From an uncultured Bacilli bacterium (GTDB lineage Bacteria > Bacillota_I > Bacilli_A > RF39 > UBA660), in the NCBI GenBank assembly GCA_934086255.1, contig CAKOIB010000010.1, positions 1-20,391 of the forward strand: 20,391 nt of DNA, read 5' to 3'. The position numbers were made by a program, and so were the translations under genes. Position 1 is the first letter of the stretch. Each line of letters begins with the position of its first letter. The notes beneath the pieces were generated by a model. It was given only the letters and a program-made list of their open reading frames with translations. It was not told where the DNA came from and made no database searches. This document shows, one piece after another, positions 14,207-20,391 of this stretch.

Positions 14207-15712
14207 GTGAGGAAGAGTATTAATAAGGAACAAGTTATTAAGATGGTGCCTGCTTTATTAGTTTTATTTATTTTAATAGCAGTAGGTACTTATGCTTTTG
14301 ATAAAGTTGATCTGTTAGGGGTACAAAATCTAGGAATAGTAAATAATCAAGAGACTTCTTTAAGATTAGTTGAAGGTAATAAAGATATTGTATTAGATAA
14401 TACTCCGATGAGTGATACTGATGGTAAAGCTCAAACTACTTATTATGACTTTACAGTAGAAGGAACTTCAAATGTTGCGATGGATTTAAAATATTATATA
14501 TATTTGATTCCTAAAAAAGATGGTAATACTGTTGATTTTAAGTATGTTAAAGTGTATTTAACTAAAGTTGAGAATAATAATGAGACAGTAGTAGTTAATC
14601 CTAGTAGTATTAGTAGTTTAGAAAGATTTTATGGTGGTAAAGTAGTTGGTAATCAAACATTTAACTTCACAACAAATACTAAAACTACTAAGACTAGTAC
14701 TTATAGACTAAGAGCATGGTTATCACAAGATGCAGGATTACAAGAAGAAGCTAATCCAATTGTTGATGAAACTGATGATGGTGTAAATATATCTGGTATG
14801 TCTGGTGGATATCAATTTAATATTGGCGTTACTACTGATTTAGTAGAACCTGCTCTTACATTTGCTAAAGAAAATGTTGGTAAAGGTGGTTTAGAGTTAG
14901 TAACACATAAAATAGATGATAGATTACAAGTAGATGATAAGTTTGCAACTGAGTATAGATATCGCGGGGGAGACTCAGTAGTAAATAATTATGTAACGTT
15001 CAATAATGAAGTATGGAGAATAATTGGAATAATACCTACTGAAGATACAGAAGGTAATGTGGAAAATAGATTTAAAATAATAAGAAATGAGTCTATTGAA
15101 AATAAAAAGTGGAATGAATGTGAAACCAGCAATGAAGGAAAATGTGATGATACTAATAAATATTTAAATGATTGGACGGGCTCAACATTAAATATGTATT
15201 TAAATAATGATTATTATAGTACATTAACAAGTGATGCAAAAAACATGATAGGAACAGCAAAATATTATCTTGGAGGATATACAAATAACTATATAGGAAC
15301 TGATTCAATGTGGTTTTATGAAAGGACAAATGAAGAATTGAGAAAATCTTGCTATTATAGAACAAATCCAATAATGCAAAATGATGCGAGTAAAAAGATA
15401 GCAATAATGTATGTTAGTGATTATGGGTATGCGGCATCAAAAGAATGTGTAGCTAGTTTTCTTGGGTATGATTCAGCAAATTGCAAAACAGTAAATAATT
15501 GGTTAGATAAAAGTGCAAATACATGGTTACTCTCACAGTATTTAGACTACAACAAAGCGTTCTTTGTGTATTCTAGCGGCCTCGTCGAACGCAATGGTGA
15601 CATCAGCAACAACGAGTATGCGGTCCGCCCAGTCCTTTATCTGTCATCTAACGTAAAGATTTCAAGTGGAAATGGGACTTCGGAACTACCATATCAACTT
15701 AGCATCAGCTGA
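14207..15712 (+). CDS. Exported DUF6273-like surface protein, candidate DGR target
   Basis: The product is 501 residues. After a basic start (MRKSINKEQ) there is a hydrophobic segment (about 12-28) ending in V-G-T-Y-A-F, like the SipW-cleaved signals of TasA/camelysin proteins; a beta-rich TasA-like domain follows to about residue 210. The C-terminal domain (about 225-501) has W-R-I-I-G, then T-W-L-L-S, and ends with A-V-R-P-V-L-Y-L-S-S, the DUF6273-type ending, with S-G-N-G-T-S-x-x-P-Y-x-L after it. From residue 442 codon use changes abruptly to NNC codons (see 15530-15637). I infer a wall- or surface-exposed binding protein. The frame opens at GTG 14198, but that codon overlaps the GAGGAG site; GTG 14207 is 8 bases from it. 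Similar architecture to the next gene suggests a pair. Confidence 0.75.
   Translation: MRKSINKEQVIKMVPALLVLFILIAVGTYAFDKVDLLGVQNLGIVNNQETSLRLVEGNKDIVLDNTPMSDTDGKAQTTYYDFTVEGTSNVAMDLKYYIYLIPKKDGNTVDFKYVKVYLTKVENNNETVVVNPSSISSLERFYGGKVVGNQTFNFTTNTKTTKTSTYRLRAWLSQDAGLQEEANPIVDETDDGVNISGMSGGYQFNIGVTTDLVEPALTFAKENVGKGGLELVTHKIDDRLQVDDKFATEYRYRGGDSVVNNYVTFNNEVWRIIGIIPTEDTEGNVENRFKIIRNESIENKKWNECETSNEGKCDDTNKYLNDWTGSTLNMYLNNDYYSTLTSDAKNMIGTAKYYLGGYTNNYIGTDSMWFYERTNEELRKSCYYRTNPIMQNDASKKIAIMYVSDYGYAASKECVASFLGYDSANCKTVNNWLDKSANTWLLSQYLDYNKAFFVYSSGLVERNGDISNNEYAVRPVLYLSSNVKISSGNGTSELPYQLSIS
15530..15637 (+). other. Candidate DGR variable region VR1
   Basis: Of 36 codons here, 18 end in C by hand count (for example CTC, GAC, TAC, TTC, AGC, GGC, CGC, ATC), while the flanking gene uses A/T-ending codons. 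Adenine-directed retroelement mutagenesis of AAC codons in a template would produce such NNC series. The 3' end, GTCCGCCCAGTCCTT (15623-15637), is shared with VR2 except for two bases. Atypical composition continues past the stop to about 15756. The left border is approximate. No template copy is found in the window. Confidence 0.5.
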
Positions 15713-15899
15713 GTAACTTGAGTGAGCCTGCAATGTAAAATCTTGCGGCGAGCAGTAGAAAATTAGTTATAGAAATCTAGCAAGGCTTTTTGCTTTGCTA
15801 GATGTATATAATTATTTTAATAAGATATATTTTATATAAAGTATATTTTATTAAAATATATTATATTTAATATTTTATTATATAAAGAGGTGCTTATTT
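15713..15899. other. Intergenic stretch with GC-richer tail, long hairpin and AT-rich leader
   Basis: Bases 15713-15756 keep the raised G+C of the variable region. Then a perfect 12-pair stem (one G-T pair), ATCTAGCAAGGC (15775-15786) / GCTTTGCTAGAT (15792-15803) with a TTTTT loop, stands without a T tract, so it is a poor terminator; it may be a processing or cruciform element. From 15804 to 15889 the DNA is almost only A and T, with many TATAAT-like hexamers, so the promoter of the next gene cannot be pinned down. Confidence 0.6.
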
Positions 15900-18605
15900 A
15901 TGAATTTTTTTAATAAGTTTGATAAGTTAAAGGTAAAATATAAGGATAATCCTGGTGTTAAGATTAGTTTCTTATTAGGTATTATTTCTATATTATTTAT
16001 ATTTGTCGGAGGATCTTATGCTTTTATATTTAAAAGTGTTTATACTCAGTCTATTAATACGATTAGTGCAGGTAGTTTGGTAATAACATTAGAAAATACT
16101 ACTCCTGTTATTAGTGTTAATAATGCTATTCCTACTCCGGATGATATAGCTTTAAAAGATAGTGTTACTTATGATTTTACATTAAAGAATACTGGTAGTA
16201 TTAATGCTAAATATAAGTTATCACTTATTAATAGTTGTACTGTTGGTAGTTCTTATACAGTAGGAGATTCTTCGGTTAATGCTGATGTTTGTATTCCTGC
16301 TCAATATGTTAAAGCTGGTATAAGTAAAGATGGAGAAGATTTTAAGGTTGTAAAAGTTGATGGTGATGGTAATATAATTCTTGATAATGGTGTTATAGGT
16401 AAGTCAAGAAGTAGTTCTTATAAATTGAAATTATGGTTGGATTATGATACTCCGAATAGTTATAATGTTAAAAATAAAAATACTATAATGAGTTATAAGA
16501 TACAATTATATAGTGAACAAACTACTGAGAGTTTTACTTCTGATAAGAGTGGTGCTAACGCACCAGAACTTACTAGTAATATGATACCTGTTTATTATGA
16601 TAGTAATAATGATGTTTGGAAGAAAGCTGATATTAATAATTTAGATCAAAATAATTTATGGTATGATTATAATAATAAGATGTGGGCAAATGCAGTAACT
16701 GTTGCTTCTTCTAGTAATGTTGCTGATATTACAAAGAATAAGAGTGTTTCTATTTCTAATAAGACTGTTGCTTCAGTTCCTCCTTCTACTTTTACTAGTG
16801 GGGGTTATAATATTAATAATGCTAAGAGTTATACTAAGATAACTGTTAATATTAAGACTGCTGGTACTTTTGGATTTAAGGCTACTGTTTCAAGTGAAAG
16901 TTGTTGTGACAAATTATATGTATCTGTTAGTAAGAATAGTGGTACTGATACAGTTGTTGCTAACAAAATTGGCGGAACTCAAAGCAAGACTTATTCTGAT
17001 AGTGCTGCAGTTGGAGATGTTTATGTTATAACTGCTCAGTATACTAAAGATGGTAGTGTTAATAAAAATAATGATAATGGTGTTTTAGATACATTTGTAT
17101 ATCCTGCGAATAGTGTTGTTACTTTTACTGATAGTGCTACTGCTGGTGGTACTTCTGGGCAAGATTGGACTTCTAGTGGAGGAATAGCTGGAGGTACTGG
17201 TGTTTTAGTAGGAAGCTCTATTTCTTATAATAGTTCTACAAGTAAATATGATCTTAAAAATATTAGTGTGTCTTCTATATCTAGTTCTTTGGTAGGTAAG
17301 TTTGTTTGTCCTACTGGTTCTGATTTGTCTTGTACTAATCCTTATAAAATAGTTACTGCTTCTAGTAGTATTACAAAGGTTGATGAGTATAAAAGTAAGA
17401 CTGTAACACGTAATGATTTAATTAATTCAAAAATTGGTACTGAGATACCAATGGATGCAATTAATACAATGTGGGTATGGATACCAAGGTATACTTATAC
17501 ATATTTAAATACAAATACACCACAAGAAATAAATATTAAGTTTGAAAAAGGTACTTTAAGTAGTGGTACAATAAAATGTGTTGATAATGTTACTGGTACT
17601 AGTAGTACATCAGAAACATGTACAGATACAATAAATAATGGATTAGTTGCAGGAACTTCAACCTATACCCATCCAGCATTTTGGTGGGATAAGAATGATA
17701 ACAATGTAAGAGAAGAAAATGAAGAACTAACAGGAATATGGGTAGGTAAGTTTGAAGTATCAAGCGATACTACATGTACAGAATCAAATCAAGTAGCAGT
17801 AGGATCAGGATGCAACTTACAAACAATAAGACCTCAGATAAAACCAAATGTAACATCATGGAGAGGAGCCCAAGTAGGAACATTCTTTAATGGAATCCAA
17901 AAGATGAGAGAATCTGGAAATAAATATGGATTTATAACAACTGATGAAACCCATATGATGAAGAATATGGAATGGGGAGCAGTAGCATACTTATCACATA
18001 GTAAATATGGAATAAATAAAGAAGTTGCAATAAATAGTGTAAGTACATATACAACAGGATGCGGACCACAAAGTGCAGGATCAACTAGTTATGGTGAAAC
18101 ATGTAATTCATATACAACAACATTAGGACAAAGTGCAAGTACAACAGGAAATGTATATGGAGTATATGACATGAGTGGTGGAGCATATGAATATATGATG
18201 GGTAATATGGTATATAGTAATGGACAACAAATGAGTGGTAATTCGACAAGTAGTAACTGGAACTCAGCATTTACTGGATATTTAGGAAATGATAAAACAT
18301 CATTTACAGGAACATATGCATTCCCAAGTAAGAGATATTATGATAAATATAGTTATGGAACAAGTGATAAAGAATATACAAGAGGGAAACTAGGAGATGC
18401 AACAAAAGAAATGGCACCTACAGAAAATACAGGTAGCTGGTATAAAGATTACGCCAACTTTCCTTACAGTTCCTACCCTTGGTTTCTGCGTGGCGGGCAC
18501 TACAATGATGGTGCTGTCGCTGGTGCCTTCTACTTCAAAAACACCAGCGCTTACGCTTACTCTAGCATCTCCGCCCGCGCAGTCCTTCTTGGGGTCGGCG
18601 TTTAG
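15900..18605 (+). CDS. Large exported protein with FGE/C-type-lectin-like C-terminus, candidate DGR target
   Basis: The product is 901 residues. A basic N-terminus and a hydrophobic segment (about 22-43) end in G-G-S-Y-A-F, then I-S-A-G-S-L-V-I as in TasA/camelysin-type exported proteins (domain to about 210). A W/Y-rich repeat (N-D-V-W-K-K-A-D; M-W-A-N-A-V) lies near 235-270, then Ser/Thr-rich beta domains. From about 520 comes a formylglycine-generating-enzyme-like (SUMF1) C-type-lectin fold: M-W-V-W-I-P-R-Y, then V-Y-D-M-S-G-G-A-Y-E-Y (755-765), then P-W-F-L-R-G-G-x-Y and S-A-R-A-V-L near the end. The last 51 residues contain no cysteine, so it is probably a binding domain, not an FGE enzyme. 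Codon use falls in three blocks (see findings); residues 851-901 are NNC-rich. GAGGTG lies 8 bases before the ATG. Confidence 0.8.
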   Translation: MNFFNKFDKLKVKYKDNPGVKISFLLGIISILFIFVGGSYAFIFKSVYTQSINTISAGSLVITLENTTPVISVNNAIPTPDDIALKDSVTYDFTLKNTGSINAKYKLSLINSCTVGSSYTVGDSSVNADVCIPAQYVKAGISKDGEDFKVVKVDGDGNIILDNGVIGKSRSSSYKLKLWLDYDTPNSYNVKNKNTIMSYKIQLYSEQTTESFTSDKSGANAPELTSNMIPVYYDSNNDVWKKADINNLDQNNLWYDYNNKMWANAVTVASSSNVADITKNKSVSISNKTVASVPPSTFTSGGYNINNAKSYTKITVNIKTAGTFGFKATVSSESCCDKLYVSVSKNSGTDTVVANKIGGTQSKTYSDSAAVGDVYVITAQYTKDGSVNKNNDNGVLDTFVYPANSVVTFTDSATAGGTSGQDWTSSGGIAGGTGVLVGSSISYNSSTSKYDLKNISVSSISSSLVGKFVCPTGSDLSCTNPYKIVTASSSITKVDEYKSKTVTRNDLINSKIGTEIPMDAINTMWVWIPRYTYTYLNTNTPQEINIKFEKGTLSSGTIKCVDNVTGTSSTSETCTDTINNGLVAGTSTYTHPAFWWDKNDNNVREENEELTGIWVGKFEVSSDTTCTESNQVAVGSGCNLQTIRPQIKPNVTSWRGAQVGTFFNGIQKMRESGNKYGFITTDETHMMKNMEWGAVAYLSHSKYGINKEVAINSVSTYTTGCGPQSAGSTSYGETCNSYTTTLGQSASTTGNVYGVYDMSGGAYEYMMGNMVYSNGQQMSGNSTSSNWNSAFTGYLGNDKTSFTGTYAFPSKRYYDKYSYGTSDKEYTRGKLGDATKEMAPTENTGSWYKDYANFPYSSYPWFLRGGHYNDGAVAGAFYFKNTSAYAYSSISARAVLLGVGV
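18450..18602 (+). other. Candidate DGR variable region VR2
   Basis: By hand count 27 of the 51 codons from 18450 to the stop end in C, in a gene whose other codons end mostly in T or A. They include repeated TAC, GCC, TCC, TTC, AGC and GTC, as expected if AAC codons of a template had been mutated at adenines. The segment covers the last strands of the lectin-like fold (W-F-L-R-G-G, A-G-A-F, S-A-R-A-V-L), where variable residues lie in known DGR targets such as Treponema TvpA and Bordetella phage Mtd. The left border is approximate. Confidence 0.6.
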
Positions 18606-18607
18606 AA

Positions 18608-18641
18608 GTCCAGTCTTGCTCCTTCGGGACAGATGAAGGAC
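18608..18641 (+). other. Hairpin with UUCG-type loop just after VR2
   Basis: GTCC (18608-18611) pairs with GGAC (18638-18641), and an inner TCC-TTCG-GGA (18620-18629) forms a C(UUCG)G tetraloop, with internal loops between. It starts three bases after the stop codon. Known DGRs carry a hairpin a few bases after the variable region that aids homing; position fits, but the stem is interrupted. Confidence 0.4.
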
Positions 18642-18691
18642 AAATTGTTATTTGAAATAATAATTGATTACTGTGATCAAACAACGTTGGT

Positions 18692-18740
18692 GTCAGTTCG
18701 GGATTTTTAATACCCGTACTGACCCAGTTCGTAGAACTGG
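18692..18740. other. Two abutting hairpins, possible structured RNA
   Basis: GTCAGT-T-CGGG (18692-18702) pairs with CCCG-T-ACTGAC (18713-18723); the next base starts a perfect 7-bp stem, CCAGTTC (18724-18730) / GAACTGG (18734-18740), with a GTA loop. The pair stands out by G+C from its A+T-rich surroundings and has no T tract. Function unknown. Confidence 0.5.
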
Positions 18741-18788
18741 CACAGCATAAAATATGATGAATGAAATAAAAATTATTTGATTACTATT

Positions 18789-18822
18789 CCTTTTAATTCT
18801 CTTTTTAGAGAAAATTAAAAGG
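18789..18822. other. Long AT-rich hairpin
   Basis: CCTTTTAATT (18789-18798) / AATTAAAAGG (18813-18822), with an inner CTCT/AGAG stem, a TTTT loop and an AA bulge. No T tract follows, so termination is doubtful. Confidence 0.45.
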
Positions 18823-18839
18823 TTATAAATGTTAAAATA

Positions 18840-18891
18840 AAAACTGATAAAAATGTCAATGTTAAAAGTTGATAATTTTTATCAGTTTTTT
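18840..18891 (+). terminator. Strong terminator ending the VR2 transcript
   Basis: A perfect 15-bp stem AAAACTGATAAAAAT (18840-18854) / ATTTTTATCAGTTTT (18875-18889), with a TCAA/TTGA inner pairing, continues into TTTTTT. It lies 235 bases after the stop of the large gene, so the hairpins above would be in its 3' untranslated RNA. Confidence 0.75.
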
Positions 18892-19108
18892 AATGTCTTT
18901 GTTATACTTATACTATCTAATAATAAAGAAGGAGTTGATATAAGTATGAGAAAAGTCTAATTTTTACACCCTAGTAAAAAATGTAGAGCCCTAAGTTCTT
19001 TTATTATACTTTGATATTCTTAAGGTGGTTAGTTATTAGCGTTCACACCCGTTCACTAAGTAATATAATATATAACATATATATATATTATTCAGATAGA
19101 TACTTTTA
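18892..19108 (+). other. Non-coding stretch with a four-codon ORF and promoter-like boxes
   Basis: Tandem TATACT hexamers (18903-18914) and AAGGAG (18929-18934) precede an ATG at 18946 that opens MRKV and stops at 18958-18960. This could be a leader peptide or the broken start of a lost gene; no continuing frame could be recognised. CGTTCAC occurs twice at 19040 and 19050, 10 bases apart. From 19060 to 19090 the DNA is AT-only simple sequence. Confidence 0.35.
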
Positions 19109-19189
19109 CAAAAATGTGATAATTTTGTTGAAAAAGTGTGCAAAAGTGTGATAAAATGTGTTATATTCTTTGCAAAAGTGTGATATAAT
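19109..19189 (+). repeat. Direct-repeat operator array and promoter of the ATPase gene
   Basis: CAAAAATGTGATAA (19109), CAAAAGTGTGATAA (19141) and CAAAAGTGTGATAT (19173) place TGTGAT at 19115, 19147 and 19179, exactly 32 bases apart. A partial copy, AAAAAGTGTG (19131), is 10 bases before the second. The last copy contains the extended -10 TGATATAAT (19181-19189). The repeats thus lie on one face of the helix over the promoter, about 20 bases before the ATPase start. Confidence 0.65.
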
Positions 19190-19209
19190 GTTATTAAGGA
19201 GATGATACT

Positions 19210-20391
19210 ATGCAAAGATTTATAACTGAAAAACTTATTGATTGGAAAAATAGTAAGGATAGAAAACCTTTGATTTTAAGGGGAGCAAGGCAAGTTGGTA
19301 AAACATATATATTAAAAGAGTTTGGTATTAATAATTATGATAATGTTGCTTATTTTAATTTTGATCATGATGATGGTTTATCTGAATTATTTTTAAATAC
19401 TAAGGATCCTAAAAGAATTATTGAGCAATTATCTTTAGCAAATGGTAAGAGTATAAATCCAAATACTACTTTGATTATATTTGATGAAATACAGGAATGT
19501 TCTAATGCATTAAACTCACTAAAATATTTTTGCGAAGAGGCTAATGAATATCATGTGGCTTGTGCTGGCTCACTTCTTGGTATAAGGCTTTCAAAAACTT
19601 CTTTTCCTGTTGGTAAGGTAGATTTTTTAAACTTGTATCCTATGACTTTTAGTGAGTTTTTAATCGCAGATGGTTCAAGTAATTTAGTTGATGTTATGAG
19701 GCGAACTAAAAAAATAAATGAAATACCAAAACTATTTGAAGATATGTTAATAGAAAAGTTAAAGGTATTTTATATTATTGGTGGAATGCCTGAGGCAGTA
19801 TATAGTTGGGTTAATTATAAAGATATAGAAAAGGTTAATAAAATACAAAAAAATATATTAGATTCTTATGAAAATGATTTTTCTAAGCATACAGATACAA
19901 ACGAGGCTAATAAAATATCTTTAATATGGAATGGAATACCATCACAGTTAGCAAAAGAAAATAAAAAGTTTGTATATCAAGTAGTTAAAGAAGGGGCACG
20001 TGCTAGAGAGTATGAAGGAGCATTAAACTGGCTAAATGATGCTAATTTAATTTCTAAGTGTTATTTGGTAAATAAGTGTTATTTTCCTTTAAAAGCGTAT
20101 TATGATTTATCTGCTTATAAGATTTATATGAATGATGTTGGTTTATTAAGAAGAATGTCTAATTTAGATAGTAGAATTATTTTAGAAGGTGATAGACTTT
20201 TTAATGATTTTAAAGGTTCTTTTACTGAAAATTATGTTGCTAATACTTTAAATTATTTATTTGATGAGGCTCCGAATTATTATACTTTTGATAGGAATGA
20301 AATAGATTTTGTTATACAAATAAATAATGATATAATTCCTATAGAAGTAAAATCTGGTAAGAGTACTAATAATAATAGTTTAACTAAATAT
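19210..20391 (+). CDS. AAA_14/DUF4143 ATPase (3' end cut by window edge)
   Basis: The first 394 residues are present and the frame is open at the edge. An AAA_14 ATPase domain has Walker A GARQVGKT (25-32), Walker B L-I-I-F-D-E (Asp92, Glu93) and a sensor-like C-A-G-S-L-L-G. Next come L-Y-P-M-T-F-S-E-F and G-G-M-P-E-A-V, typical of the DUF4143 family. Near the end, N-E-I-D-F-V-I and I-P-I-E-V-K (Glu364, Asp366, Glu379, Lys381) fit a PD-(D/E)XK nuclease-like core. Such genes are abundant in gut anaerobes, often in many copies; function is not established, and mobile or defence links are only suggested in general. AAGGAGATGATACT precedes the ATG. The promoter carries a repeat array, suggesting tight control. 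Confidence 0.88.
   Translation, partial: MQRFITEKLIDWKNSKDRKPLILRGARQVGKTYILKEFGINNYDNVAYFNFDHDDGLSELFLNTKDPKRIIEQLSLANGKSINPNTTLIIFDEIQECSNALNSLKYFCEEANEYHVACAGSLLGIRLSKTSFPVGKVDFLNLYPMTFSEFLIADGSSNLVDVMRRTKKINEIPKLFEDMLIEKLKVFYIIGGMPEAVYSWVNYKDIEKVNKIQKNILDSYENDFSKHTDTNEANKISLIWNGIPSQLAKENKKFVYQVVKEGARAREYEGALNWLNDANLISKCYLVNKCYFPLKAYYDLSAYKIYMNDVGLLRRMSNLDSRIILEGDRLFNDFKGSFTENYVANTLNYLFDEAPNYYTFDRNEIDFVIQINNDIIPIEVKSGKSTNNNSLTKY

Noticed and set aside
18085..18270. 61-codon minus-strand frame rich in His, Ser and Tyr
   Set aside because: Antisense shadow of the lectin-like domain; no start signal.
18450..18602. True formylglycine-generating enzyme activity for the large protein
   Set aside because: The last 51 residues lack cysteine, including the catalytic region expected for FGE, and the protein is exported with a diversifying end, so the fold is more likely used for binding.
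18397..18636. Plus-strand frame overlapping VR2 in another phase and running past the stop
   Set aside because: Arises because the C-rich segment has few stops in all frames; the main frame carries the lectin-fold motifs and a fitting stop.
15713..18760. Template repeat of a DGR hidden in the intergenic regions
   Set aside because: No A-rich near copy of VR1 or VR2 is visible; the GC-richer intergenic stretches share no long match with either segment beyond the 15-base core inside the genes.
19040..19056. CGTTCAC direct repeat as an attachment site or CRISPR-like unit
   Set aside because: Only two 7-base copies 10 bases apart, no third copy, no integrase or cas gene nearby.

Overview
The window is visibly A+T-rich and reads with the standard bacterial code: UGA is used as a stop (vex2 and the 14207..15712 gene), and the only tRNA is a tRNA-Trp with a CCA anticodon. 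Compact operons, strong Shine-Dalgarno sites and the gene families suggest an uncultured, gut-type Bacillota/Bacilli (RF39-like or a related low-GC lineage). That placement is inference; no marker gene fixes it.

Layout. Left (1-6997): the tail of an XRE-type regulator, a gene-free stretch with palindromic operator-like sites, then a long leftward block. In transcription order this is a Vex-type ABC exporter (vex1-vex2-vex3), a DUF4358 membrane-anchored protein, an MBOAT O-acyltransferase and its DHHW/AlgX-like partner. The last three form a known surface-glycan acylation set. An 18-bp palindrome of the TTTACCGA-NN-TCGGTAAA type sits at the vex promoter, at the DUF4358 promoter and twice in the gene-free stretch, suggesting one regulon. 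Middle (7058-9205): tRNA-Trp, a leaderless SleB/CwlJ-like cell wall hydrolase, a convergent leaderless N-acetylmuramoyl-L-alanine amidase with four LysM repeats, and a small VbhA-antitoxin-like protein. Then (9256-14153): cvpA, thioredoxin, ftsA-ftsZ and a transglutaminase-like protein.

Right (14163-18891): two exported proteins with a TasA/camelysin-like N-terminus. Both end in a short segment whose base composition and codon use break sharply from the rest of the gene (about half the codons are NNC in an A/T-ending genome), in the C-terminal part of a DUF6273-like and an FGE/C-type-lectin-like domain. These look like variable regions of diversity-generating retroelement (DGR) targets. No reverse transcriptase or template repeat is in the window, so they would have to be served from elsewhere. 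Structured, relatively GC-rich non-coding DNA follows each variable region. The window ends in an AAA_14/DUF4143 ATPase, cut by the edge, whose promoter carries TGTGAT direct repeats at an exact 32-bp spacing.

Several starts were set by ribosome binding site position and differ from the longest open frame: 7264, 8915, 9205, 9341, 10447, 12852 and 14207.
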